Both the position numbers and the translations under genes were made by a program. Positions 25,195 through 36,328 of a stretch of DNA of 64,000 nt are shown here, one piece after another (within the stretch, counting starts at the first letter, position 1; every line of letters begins with the position of its first letter). The notes beneath the pieces are model-generated. The model did not search any database and was not told the origin of the DNA. It saw nothing but the letters and a program-made list of their open reading frames with translations. Origin of the DNA: Helichrysum umbraculigerum (lineage: Eukaryota > Streptophyta > Magnoliopsida > Asterales > Asteraceae); assembly GCA_949592205.1 (NCBI GenBank), contig CATIUR010000006.1, positions 12,107,001 through 12,171,000 on the forward strand, written 5' to 3'.

Positions 25195-27020
25195 AATAAG
25201 ACAAAGTCACCCTTAATTTATCTAGGGAGCAGGCATAAGGCAACAGACCGCAATTGTATTTGCTGACCTTTCTTAACACCTAATCATCTATTTACTTTTA
25301 TCATGGAAAATACTGATTGTATCCTATGTATGTTAAACTATTGGTCTGATTAGGGTTTTGCATGTCTAGGTATTATAATTGACACTACCGTGTATTGTAT
25401 CTGTTGAAGCACATACTTAACCGTCATAAATATAGACCCTCCTTTACATTCAGGCGTTCATCCCTAGGAATAATCACGGTGTACAGGGCGATTAGGCATT
25501 TCCACAGTGTTCCAATCCTAGATGTACTAACGGTGTACTAGGCATTTAAGCATTTCCACAGTGTTCCGGATCTTAGGTGTACTAACGGTGTACAGGGCAA
25601 CGAGCATTTCCACAGCTTTGATTCCTAGACCACAGTTCTAGAAGGGTCACTTCTAGGTAATCCACGATGAAACAATCCATGGCATTTCTTTAGCTTCCAC
25701 GTATTTGTACTCCACACGAGGTGTTTCCAACGCTATACGAAGTACCGTGCCTTTTCAAGGAAAGTTCATAGTTTCATACTGTAACTGGAGATAAATGTAT
25801 ATTCATAGTATTAGGGTTGATCAGATCCTATCCTAAGGCAACAGTCACGTGAAAGTCTGGAAAGGGTGATGAGAGACTAGATCTATATTCAGGATAAGCT
25901 TAACCAGATACGTAGCATAACAATTTCCAATCATATAAATGAAATATTAATTTAACATCATCCCTACTCCTAATATCTACATTTCAACAATCACAATATT
26001 AAACTACTCTATAAACATGGCAATTGGTAAAGTACAAACTGAAATAACATAAAGCGCAAGCATTATAACAGTAAGTAAAGTTTATAGATATCACCGGGAA
26101 TAAAGCAGTGTAATACTGAGGATTACAAATAGTCTGAACTTGAAAAACTCGTTACAACAAGATTACCAAGCTAAACCTTCCTCTAGACTCGAACCGTAAG
26201 CTCAACCCTAACATTTCTCCTCTAACTCCTAAGAGTAGTGCTAGAGAGAGAAAGTACAGAGAGAAAGTGAAAGAAAAAGAAAGAAATGAAAATGAGAAGA
26301 GTGTGAGAGTGTGTTGGTGTGTTTGAAATGAGGAGGGGGTATCCCCTATTTATAGGCAAAGCTCAAAATCACACGTACAACTCGCGAAACAGCACGTACA
26401 AGCAAACGAAGCAGCATACGGGGTCAGAGAGGCCATATACGGCCTTGGTAGGGCTGTATACGGTGTGTCAGAGGCCGTATACGGTCTTGGTTAGGCCGTA
26501 TACGGTTGCCAAGGCCGTATACGGTGTTCGTCTGATTTCGTTTGTTGCTTAAAACGCGCGTATCTCCTTCGTTATGCGTCCGTTGACCTGATTCTTTCGC
26601 CTGTGTCTAAGTAATTCCGTTACGCTTCTAATGATGCCAATTTCACTGAAATTGGATGTGTATAGCTTAAGCATAGCTGAAATGACTTTATAGGTGTCTG
26701 ATACTGCTCAGTCTTCTCCGTCCTTTATCCGATTTGCATGATTCTTGATTTTCTCGTCTCGATTTTACCTGTTTTATCATATAATGAAGTTATCATGTGA
26801 TCTTTATAAGGTAAATGAGGCCGGAGGATTTTGTGCACGTTTATCCGTCTTGATTTGATTGTTATTTGGACGTTTTAAGTGATTTTTGCAGCAACGCCTA
26901 TATTTGGACCACTTTAGTGAATTTTAGTAAATAATGATCATTTTGGAATGTTTTCACTAAAGATGCGTCCAAAAAGTGTAGAATATTGACCTTAAAAACA
27001 TGACTATTTGAGTCACATCA
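25195..27020 (-). repeat. 3' LTR (truncated) of the outer Athila-like element
   Basis: Matches 45248-47126 in the same direction and ends GAGTCACATCA at 27020 (LTR start TGATGTGACTC on the minus strand). The part matching 44710-45247 is absent; unrelated sequence begins at 25194. It holds a TATA box (TATAAATA, minus, 26347-26354), a GTATAC-word array at 26410-26525 and three diverged repeats of about 55 bp at about 25470-25620. Confidence 0.85.
26410..26525. repeat. GGCCGTATACGG palindromic word array in LTR
   Basis: Several copies of the palindrome CCGTATACGG or one-base variants, joined by TTGG-containing linkers. The array is just upstream of the minus-strand TATA box (26347-26354). Matching arrays are at 33878-33992, 41408-41502 and 46514-46630. 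Confidence 0.8.
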
Positions 27021-29388
27021 AGTTATCCAACACTTAGATGTTGCTTGTCCTCAAGCAACACTCAGTCAGAAAAACATTTAAAAATTGGTTTTTAAGGGTG
27101 AGTCAAAATAATTCCAAAAGACACCACTTCTAATAGAAGCAATATTATCTTGAGAATATGAAGAAGGATAAGATGATCCTTTCAGAAGCAAGAAGCGACT
27201 TTCTCAGGCGTACTACCAACTCTCGTGATCTTGGAGTACACATGACTAGGCGATCTCACTAAAGGTGGTCACTCAATTCACTCAAAGTGTATCGGGTTCC
27301 CTATCAATCTAGAACAAATGAAATTGCTCAAATAAGCCAGTCATGCAGCACTCATCGTCATAGGCTAGGTCGAGAATCGGATCTCCACCACTTAGGTGAG
27401 GACGGTGCTAACTATCCCAAGACATTCAACGGGTTGTAGTGTTTGGTGAGGTTTAAGGGTATGGGTAGTGGTATATGTTAGGTTGTAAGGGTTTGACTTA
27501 TCTTAAAACTCAAAGATAGTGAAAAACTTTATTTCATAATGGAACGGAGGATTCTGTAGCTGCTCATCTTCTATCGATTATTTCTTGAGAAGGGATTACT
27601 CGAAGCACTCAGCTTTATTTTATGGAACTGTTTTCTTTTTCTTTTCTTGATTTTTCTACTTTTTATTTTTCTTTTCTTCTTCAGAACTTCTTTGCCAGAG
27701 AATTTCTAAGGATATTTTATGTTGATTCCTTCAGAAATCCTTCTTGGAATTATGATCTTTGATCTTGAAATTCAATTTCTTTCATCGTGCCAATTTTTCG
27801 CACTTTCGACTTTAGAGTACACAGAAGAGGAAGACTTTGGAGCATAATTGAAGAAGATGTTCCAAAAGATATTTTTCACGACCTTAGAAATTCTAAGATA
27901 AGGTTTTGGGAATTTTGGGTGAGTAGGGGTTGAGTATGAGGGTTTTTACGAAACGAAAGGTTTAGGCTCAACAGGGTTTACTAGGCGGATCATCGATACT
28001 GAAAATAAGTATCGGAAGGGTTTTGGGCTTGAAGAGATATGTAAGAATTGGGCTTATATCCTAGGGAATGTCAATATCATCTAGTTGCACCTATACCGCG
28101 TACGGTACACACCAATGTGGTCTCGAAACGTATGTCTGGAGCAAGTTCTAATTCAGAGATGCAAGCATCGGCACACACAAGAAATGAAAGTGAAGCATTA
28201 AAGATGAATGCTTTAGGCTCAAGATACCTCACTACAAAATAGGGTTGTATGTGCCTAGCCATGCTCCTTTTAGATTATTGTTTCTTGCTCGAGAAATTTC
28301 TACCTTATTTTCCCTATATTCCAAAATAACTTACTCATATTTTGAGAATGATTCCTTTCGAAAGTATTTAAACTCAAAAACTTAGAGTTAGTCTCAACGA
28401 TTAAACTCATAATTTTTGAAAAAAATTTATTTGAAAAAGTTCGTTTTGGAGAAACATTTTCTGAGTAATGCTATTTTGGACATAAAAATCGCCTAAAATT
28501 ATCCAAGGTATTCTATACCTAGCTTTCCCACACTTAGAGGAACATTGTCCCTAATGTTCTCTTGAGTTGAGATATTATTGGAGGTAAAATCCCACACTTA
28601 GAGTTTGAACATGTAAGAAAATGTTTCTTAAGTGTTAAATTTGGGTTTGAATCCTACACTTAGTGATAAGCTCAGGATAGGGTATAGATTATAACAAACT
28701 AACAAGACAGAATATATGTGATCATGAAATGGATAGAGGGTTAAGAAACTCCCCAGATAATGCTTGAACGTTTTGAAGCTTATGAAATGTTGCAGGAAAG
28801 AAGGAGTCGAGGCGAGCCTTCTTCTACATTCTTCTTGAAGGTCAGTAAACTTCAATTGGGTTATCCGGTGTCATGTATCCAATGTTTACCAGAAACCCAT
28901 TCCAACTCTTTAAGTAGGGATTCTTATGGTGTAGAATCCCACACTTTTAGATTTTGGAGAAGTTGGAGTGATTTCGATAAGTATTTGTAGTGCGGGGATT
29001 TGATCCCACACTTAGTTCTTTGAGGTTCTTGGATATAAGGAAGTTTTGAGAAGAACGAGACCCCTCCATGAGATGTTTGAATGTTCCGTAGTCTGCAAAT
29101 ATTGAAAGCTGGTTCGGGTTGCCTTTTGACTTTACGGATTTTCTTCTTGAAAGTGCATCATCTCGCCTATTTCCACGTTCATTCATCACAACATTTCTAC
29201 TTATTTAACAGAAAGAAAATAAAACATAATAAGTAATAGCATAATGTAAATAGAGATAGAGTGATCAACCAACTAGTGGCTGATACAAATATGTTCCAAA
29301 AGTAAGGTTCAACAATAGCCAAACAAACACAAGACAATAATGATAATAATGTCTGAAACCAAAGTCAAGTGATGCAAATGGGGCAGGT
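27021..29388. other. 3' internal non-coding region of the outer Athila-like element
   Basis: No convincing ORF. Next to the LTR, on the minus strand, is the polypurine-like AAGTGTTGGA (27025-27036) with a perfect hairpin (GTTGCTTGTCCTCAAGCAAC, 27040-27059). The motif TCCCACACTTA (AAGTGTGGGA on the element strand) recurs near 28530, 28590 and 29006, with variants near 28650 and 28937. Positions 27240-27360, 28080-28260 and 28500-28700 match 39280-40700 of the nested element in reverse. Confidence 0.7.
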
Positions 29389-31113
29389 CTATGAGGCTGG
29401 GGATCCCTGATCAGGTATATCATCATGCTGAGTAGGGGCTGGTGCTGTGGATGGTCCTACGACTGACTGCTGGCCACTCGATACTCTCTGTCCTTCTTCA
29501 GCAGTGATAAGCTTGAGTTGAATCAAAATATCTCTGAGTGTAGCTGCCGGCAGCTTCATCGGATCTGTAATACCCCACTGTAGCAGAACATCTGATGTGA
29601 CCTCAGCATCCTCAAGTAATTTCATATAGGCCTGACGAAGCATGGTCTCTGTGGGCACAGCTGAGGAAGAGATCGGTCCAAGGTTCAGTAACATCCCGGA
29701 AGTGTCAAAAGATAGAGCATCCGTGCCCAAGTAGACTGTGTCAGCACTGTAGGATCCACTGGTGACTGGATGGGCAGGATGAGAAATCACAGGTGCAGAA
29801 ATCACTGGCTGAACTACCGGTATCTTGGTCTCAACTGACTGGACCTGCTCTGGTACTGGTGTGGTCCAGATAGCGGGTGATGGTGTATGGGTGGTATGTG
29901 ATGGGATGGATGTATGTGGTGGTGCTATGGCTGGGGGTGGTGGACCGCATCGGTACATGTAAGGCTCAGGGTCAGGAATACCAAGTCTCTTGGAAATCAA
30001 CAGCTAGTGGGAACGGCTAACCTGAAGAGCATGCAAAAGATAATACTGTGTCAGCGAGGTCACTGGATCTGTGTAGTGAACAGTAGCCTGAGCTGGTGGC
30101 TCGGCTGTCTCAGCTCCTCCATGCGGGACACTAGCATGAGTAGTACATGCTTGGGCTCTAACAGATGGGTCATCCTCAGTATCTGCAACAGGTGAGGTTC
30201 CTCTAACATGCTTCCTAGGGAGATGACATCCTGGAATGATCTGTTTGGTGTTCTTCCATAGGCACTGCTTCTGCTTATCTACCTCAACAAGATGGATCAA
30301 CTTGCAGTATTCCAAGTTGAATGGCAAAGAACGAGAACAAACAGTAAACTCCTCAGTGTGAGCCTCGGTCAACAATCCCATACCATATAGCAATCTAGTA
30401 ATAATCGACCCCATGAACATGTGCTTATCCAAGTCTGTCTCATCCCAAAGTCTCTCAGCGATCAAGAAAGCAACATTCAGATTCTTTCCTCCTATGATTG
30501 CTTCTATGAACTTCAACTCTTCGGCACTCACAGCTCCACCTTCCTTCTTCCCAAATATAGAACATTCTAGCAACTTGTGAAGGATGTGATGAACCGGCTT
30601 GATGAAAGTGGATGACTTAACACAGCTCCTAAAGTTTGATCCTGCTAAATCCATCCAAATATCCTTGTGGTTCCTGTTTGGTAGGCTGGAGATGTCTTGA
30701 ACACTGTTTCTGAACCATGCAGAGTTGACCTGAGACTCTGTATATAAACCAAGATACACTCCCAAGTCGGCAACTGAGATATGATGAATCTGTTCCTGAA
30801 ACTTGAATGAAATCTTTCTTTTGTCGGAGACGCTCATTTTTGGATTCAATTGGTATGTTATCATGAACTCTGTCACTACTTCTCGGTATGCATCCTCATC
30901 TATATCAAAAAGACGGAGAAGGGCATTGTTCATTTGACCCTCGGTCTCATACATCAGCAAACTCTTCAACTCATCCCTGATCCCAAGCTTAATCATATCT
31001 ATCCATACCACATAACGATTACTGCCTAACGGTCACTGCAACCACTGGCGAATGAGTGACCTATTCTTTGAAGATTTGGCCAAGTAGCTGAGTGAAGGCG
31101 GGCAAGTATCCAT
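29389..31113 (-). pseudogene. ATHILA ORF-1-like (env-position) gene, two in-frame stops
   Basis: One frame runs from ATG 31113 to a stop at 29391-29389. It is broken by a TGA near 31035 (after RQWLQ) and a TAG at 30003-30001 (after VSRSH). The middle piece (31011-30004, 335 residues) has an N-terminal helical domain, then FRLF-like spacing (ISFKFQEQIHHIS, DLGVYLGLY), a block KPVHHILHKLLECSIFGKKEGG and an AFLIAERLWDE segment. This resembles the ATHILA ORF-1 family, plant-specific proteins of unknown function found after pol in Athila elements. The last piece (203 residues) is P/S/T-rich with no recognised domain. The start codon immediately follows a strong pyrimidine-tract splice acceptor, and a TATA box lies 1.25 kb upstream, so the gene seems to have its own spliced mRNA. 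Family call by motif resemblance only. Confidence 0.6.
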
Positions 31114-32171
31114 CTGAGACAAAAGAAAAGAAAATATTAAACTATAATAGTGGTATATTAATGGATATGCTAAAGTACTTCCAAATTTTTAGAAAAAATT
31201 GGAAATGTAGGCTTTAGAAATGGGCATATCCAGATATTTAAAATTTCTAAACCTAACCGCAACCAATCACAAATCACCAATTTCTTATTAACCTATGTCT
31301 AAATGAGGGAAAGTGGCACAAAGCTCCAAATTTCTAGCATAATCAAAGTAAGTATTTAAGTACCTAATTCAATTATCCCAAGGACTAAAAACTTAAACAC
31401 TTTATGCTTATGGCTAATTAATTCAAATGAGCTTAATACTTTGAATAAGTCCAAGGTCATATAATTACCTCAAGTGAATCAATTAATCACAAAATGACAT
31501 ATTACCAATTTAATATGCAATCCAACTTTCCGCAATTTCCAAAAGACATAAAGCATATTTACATGGTTTCAAGCAAAGAATGGAAGTAAACTTATTTGAC
31601 AAAATGGCAATTTTAGAAGAATGGCGTTCTTTGTTGGTTCTATTTCAAAGTGTCGTACACTTTATTAATTAAAGTGCCGAACCTTGGAAATGATTAAATG
31701 AACCGAAGCTTGTTTTGACAATCTTGTAAGCTTTTAAGTTTAGAAAAGTCATAAACATGGTTTAAAAATAAAAGTTTTAAGTGAAAATGATGTTTATGAT
31801 GGTTTTATCAAAAATTTGCTTACTTTAATTACCAAAAACTAGCTTAGCCATTTTCTAAGTGCAAATGATTAATCAAAGCATGTTAACCTATCATAATTAA
31901 GCATAATTCAATCAACAAAAGTCAACATAAGCAATTAATCAACCAAAAAGTCAAACTAGCCATAGTTCATCCAAAAAGTCAACACTTTAATCTTCAAACT
32001 TGCAATTAAACCAACAAATCACTAGATTATGTTTGTAATCATGTTAAGCATCAAGATAAGCGTGGAATAACACTAAAGATTGCAACTTTTAACCATGAAA
32101 TCTATGAAAATGAGTTACAAGCCCTAATTTTTAAAGTTTCATGAAAATCACCAAATTAGGTTAAGAATTAC
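31114..32171 (-). other. Predicted 5'-UTR intron of the ATHILA-like gene
   Basis: The donor TTTAAG|GTAATT is at 32172/32171 on the minus strand. The acceptor is preceded by a pyrimidine run (TTTTCTTTTGTCTCAG) ending at 31114, and the ATG follows at once. The 1,058-bp interval is AT-rich and non-coding. Confidence 0.6.
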
Positions 32172-32365
32172 CTTAAACTTGATGTAGTGATGTTGTGGAT
32201 GCAAGAAAGATCATAAAATGATGAATTTTAAGCTTGGAATCATGCAAAATGGTGAAAAGATGAAGATTTGATGGTGGAGATGGTTGGGCCGACGGTGGGG
32301 AAGAGAGGAGAGGGAAGAAGATGAAGTTTTTGTGTTTTTGTCTTATGTGTTGGCTAAAAAGTCCC

Positions 32366-32372
32366 TTTTATA
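32366..32372 (-). promoter_or_regulatory. Predicted internal TATA box for the ATHILA-like gene
   Basis: GGTATAAAAGGGAC on the minus strand, preceded by a CpG-rich stretch (CCGCGCGCG). The predicted start near 32341 would give a leader exon of about 170 nt that is C/T-rich, as plant 5' UTRs often are, ending at the donor at 32172. Confidence 0.6.
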
Positions 32373-33097
32373 CCTCTTCAAACGCGCGCGGTTAAAATTC
32401 GCGAAAGATACGAAACACACAAGTAAAATTTCAAAGTTTTAAAAATTTTTAATAAAATAATTTTTAAAAGTATGTCCGTAATTTTCTGAATCTTTACGCG
32501 CAGTCTGAAATGATATTGCGAATCGTATGCGAAATCGTATACGTTTTTATTTAAAACAAGACAATATTTTTGTGTTCTTTAAAATCCAAGACAAATTCAA
32601 AATTAATTTTTTTTAAATTCAAAATAAACTTTTTCAAATTTTCTGAAAATGTCTGAAATTCGTTACTGTGTCGCGTGAATTTGAATTTTAAAAGAACGTT
32701 TTCTTGTGTTTTTAAATGAAAGCTTTTAAATTTAATAATTAACCACTAATATTACTTAGCCTAAATACTTTAAGTAAAACTAAATTAACTAAAGTTTGGG
32801 TTGCCTCCCAAAAAAGCGCTTGGTTAAAGTCGGTAGCTCGACTTTTGGACAAATTTATTGAATATTGCCCAAGAGCAATTGTTTGAGTGAATTTGGTGCT
32901 CTTGGTTGAGGGAAAGTGTAGCGAGGAATAAAGTCACAAGTGAGAATCTTAATGACAGAATCAACTAGGTCCGCGGGATGTAACGAGAATCGTTCGTATT
33001 CAGTGAGAAACATATGTTCCTTTTTACCTAATTCTAGAAGATTGTCGATAAACTTGTTAAATTCCTTTCTAACTTTCTTAGGGTTTGAAATTCCGTT
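32373..33097. other. Non-coding spacer with conserved hairpin motif
   Basis: No ORF. At 32798-32842 (minus strand) lies a composite motif: GTCGAGCTACCGAC, then AAGCGCTT, then GGGAGGCAACCC. It is 256 bp beyond the stop of the gag-position ORF. Close relatives of the motif occur twice in the nested element. Confidence 0.7.
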
Positions 33098-33386
33098 TCA
33101 TGATCCGTCATCTATATTGTTCAAGTCATGAAGAAGCATTCCTAGGGTTGGTTGAAATTCCCATTCTTCTCTTGAATCGGGATCTCCGGTGGTAGTATGA
33201 ACTGACTCCGTGATTTCTTCGATTAAAGATGTTTGTGAAACAGTGAAAGGAAATTTTGACTTAGCGAATAACAAAGTGAGGGAGACGTTAATATCCTTTC
33301 TTCCAGCAAAGAAAGCAGGTTCCATGTTATCGTCAGTGGCTCCAGGGAATATCTTTAACAACTTGTTGATCATGTAGGTAGCGGGG
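33098..33386 (-). pseudogene. 3' part of the split gag-position ORF of the outer Athila-like element
   Basis: The frame comes out of the insertion site at 33386 (CGGGG, one copy of the target duplication) and stays open to a stop at 33100-33098. It is acidic, contains EEWEFQPTLGMLLHDLN and has no recognised domain. It is the direct continuation of the ORF at 43608-44550: removing the nested element and one CGGGG leaves 1,227 nt, that is 409 codons with the stop, in one frame. Confidence 0.7.
33382..33386. other. Target-site duplication CGGGG (left)
   Basis: CGGGG directly precedes the LTR start TGATGTGATGC at 33387. The same five bases follow the other LTR at 43608-43612. This fixes both ends of the nested element. 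Confidence 0.95.
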
Positions 33387-33877
33387 TGATGTGATGCAAA
33401 AAGTCATGTTTTTAAGTATGATATTCCACACTTTTTGGACACATCTTTAGTGAAAACATTCTAAAACAATCTTTATTTACTAAAATTCACTAAAGTGCTC
33501 CAAATATTGGCGTTGCTACAAAAATCACTAAAAACGTCCAAATAATGAGCAAAACAGAGCGAATAAACAACAACCAATTCTCACACCCTCATTTACCTTA
33601 TGTTAAGCACATTCTAACCTTATGGTATGTTGTAATAGGTAAAAACGAGATGGTAGAATCAAGAATCATGCAAATTGGGTGAAGAACGGAAGAGATACGG
33701 CTTCTACAGATCGTTAAAAGGCATTCCAAACATGCTTAATCTACAAACATCCAATTTCTATGAGATTGGTACCATTAGAAGCGTAACGGAATTACGAACC
33801 CGTGAGCGAAAGAATCGGGTCAAACGGACATGTAACGAAGGAGATATGGCCGTTTTAAGCAACGCAGAAAAGCCGAA

Positions 33878-33992
33878 ACACCACGTACACGGCCTTGGCA
33901 AGCCGTATACGGCCTTTACACACCGTATACGGCCTTTACACACCGTATACGGCCTTGGCAAGCCGTATACGGCCCCCTATACCCCATATACA
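33878..33992. repeat. CCGTATACGG word array in 5' LTR
   Basis: Four perfect CCGTATACGG palindromes plus degenerate flanks, about 170 bp upstream of the TATA box. It contains one more 20-bp unit (CCTTTACACACCGTATACGG) than the 3' LTR. Confidence 0.85.
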
Positions 33993-34163
33993 GTTTTTTG
34001 TGGTCTAGGGGTGGCTTGGTTGGCTTCCTTCATGCTTGGTTTGCTTGTACGATGCGTTTCGGTGCTTGTACGTATCAATTCCTTTGGCTCCAAGTTTGGC
34101 TTCAACTTTGGCTCCAAGATTGGCTCCATGGCTCATTACTTTGGCTCCAAGTTGATCTTCACC

Positions 34164-34170
34164 TATAAAT
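34164..34170 (+). promoter_or_regulatory. LTR TATA box of nested element
   Basis: TATAAAT in ACCTATAAATAGATGG, followed by a C/T-rich leader-like stretch. The same box in the 3' LTR is at 41674-41680; those of the outer element are at 26347-26354 and 46452-46459 (minus). Confidence 0.7.
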
Positions 34171-35099
34171 AGATGGCCTCCTCCACCATTTCATTCACAC
34201 CTCACACCTTTCATCATTCACTTTCTCTCTCACACACTCTTTCTTTCTCTACTTTCTCTCTCTAGCACTACTCTTAGGAGTTAGAGGAGAATTGTTCTTG
34301 TAGTTAGTTCCTCTCTCTAGTTTCTCTCTCTAGCACTACTCTTAGGAGTTAGAGGAGAACTAGAGAGAGATTAGTTATGTAGTTAATTAGTAGAAGCTAG
34401 CATTGTAATACTTGGATATTGTACGAAGAAATACAAGTTGTTATTCTGCTCGCAATTCGTATCGGTATTATCTATCCTTTCTATTATTAATTTGTCATAT
34501 TGTTCTTGTTTGATGTATGTGATTTATTAATATTAGAAATCTTTATTGTTATGCATTGTGAGTAGTGTGCTTGTATGTTTGTCATGATTTAAATAGTAGT
34601 GATGATGTTACTGCAAATATATGATATTGGGATAATATCATTATGAAACAACGGAGGTAACGTTATACGGCTTTCATTTGTATAGCGCCGGAAACATCAC
34701 GAATGTGTGGTGTACGGAACGTGGAAGCTATGAAAGTCGTGGGCACAATCCGTTGGGAAATAATGTCCCTATTATCATATAGTTGGGAGTTGTTATACTT
34801 TGTTATCTGTCTAAACTTATCCTGAATATAGATCTAGTGTCTCTTACCCTTTCCAGACTTTCACGTGACTGTTGCCCTTAGGATAGGACTTTGCAAACCC
34901 TAATACTATGTAAATACAGTTATCTCTAGTTACAGTATGAAGCTATGAACTTTCCATAAAACGGCACAATACTTCGTATAGCGTTGGAAATACCACTAGT
35001 GGAGTACAAATACGTGGAAGCTAAGGAAATGCCATAGGACTGTTTCATCGTGGATTACCTAGAAGTGACCCTTCTAGAACTCGGGTCTAGGAATTAAAG

Positions 35100-35250
35100 C
35101 TGTGGAAATGCTCGTTGCCCTGTACACCATTATTACACCTAAGATCTGGAAAACTGTGGAAATGCTTAAATGCCCGGTACACCGTTAGTACATCTAGGAT
35201 CAGGAACACTGTGGAAATGCCTAATTGCCCTGTACACCGTGAGTATTCTT
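35100..35250 (+). repeat. Three tandem 54-55 bp repeats inside LTR
   Basis: Each unit begins CTGTGGAAATGC and contains GCCC(T/G)GTACACC followed by TTAGTAC-like sequence. Unit starts are at 35100, 35154 and 35209. Equivalent triplets are in the other LTRs (about 42609-42760, and inverted at about 25470-25620 and 45570-45725). Confidence 0.8.
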
Positions 35251-36104
35251 AGGGATGAACGCCTGAATGTAAAGGAGGGTCTATGTTTATGACGGTAGAA
35301 TATATGGTTTAATGAATGAATACAGAAATCTGTCAAGAGAGCTTAATGCTCCATAAACATTGCTTAACTCTACAATACCGATAGTTTAGAATAACAACAG
35401 CTAACAACCAGTACACAGTTAGATAATAACAAATAGACTTAGGGGTTAAGAAAGGTCAGTAAATACAATTGCGGCCTGTTGCCTTATGCCTGCTCCCTAG
35501 ATAAATCAAGGGTGACTTTGTCTTATTCAAGCAAAAGTTCAGGGGGGTTTGAAAACAGTCTGATCTGATCAGGGTTCATGATAGCCTAGGTACTCAGTGA
35601 CATACGTATTTAGATCTGGAACTAAATAAGTAGGGTCCTAGTGTTTACAACTAAGTTTATCTGTCTGTTAACTGACTGTGTCCCCAATAAACATCATCCT
35701 AACTGTATGCTATCCTAAATCATGGTGAACCACGTCTTTGTTATGTTTAAGTGTTACATATGTGCTAGCTTCCTTTTACATTTATGTTTTATTAGTTTTA
35801 GTAGTTTTAATTAGATAAAAAAATCAAATCAAATACCTATCCAACTATCTAAACCCTAGCTTGATCACTAAGTTATCTGAACGAGCTCTGTTTCAATTTT
35901 GCCGTCGCGAGGAACGACCCTGGATCATCCTTACCACATACTAGTATCAGGTATTCGTACCTAATAACAGTAGGTTGTACGGAGGATTAGGCTCCCCCGA
36001 CAAAATATAAATTTAAAACTACCCACTGACGCCGCGCCTGACGGAAAGGTCCGCAACGACGGGAAGAGATTCCTGATCCGACCGTTGGACGCGCGTCAAG
36101 TTTT

Positions 36105-36122
36105 TGGCGCCGCTGCCGGGGA
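36105..36122 (+). other. Primer-binding site, tRNA-Asp type
   Basis: TGGCGCCGCTGCCGGGGA, six bases after the LTR end. This is close to the tRNA-Asp primer site I know from Athila-group elements. Confidence 0.8.
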
Positions 36123-36328
36123 CGGTAGTACGATTTGGAGCCTGTTTAGACAAATTTAGTTTTTAAGCGATCCTTTTGGACTTGGATTCACCATCCCTGT
36201 CTGAAGTTACTTTCTACCCGTAGATTAGCGTAGTTAGGTTAGATTAAATTAGCGTAGCTTAGAATACTTACCTTCATACTACAACTTTAATTCTAAATCC
36301 TTATTCTTGTGTTGTCTTTACTGATAAC

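Larger units (their letters stand above)
33387..36098 (+). repeat. 5' LTR of nested Athila-like element (2712 bp)
   Basis: Starts TGATGTGATGC and ends GCGCGTCA. It holds a GTATAC-word array (33878-33992), a TATA box (TATAAAT, 34164-34170), a two-copy TCTCTCTAGCACTACTC repeat (34252-34361) and three tandem repeats of 54-55 bp (35100-35250). ORFs crossing it are not considered coding. Confidence 0.9.

Noticed and set aside
29914..30195. Plus-strand ORF opposite the ATHILA-like gene (also 37150-37371 and 5891-6194)
   Set aside because: Antisense shadows of better supported retrotransposon frames.
33675..34172. ORFs across the GTATAC arrays (also 41205-41678, 26319-26552, 46529-46780) with repeated GLGKPYTA or RPYTV peptides
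   Set aside because: They lie within LTRs, exist only because the 20-bp words keep frame open, start and stop without conservation between LTRs, and occur on both strands.
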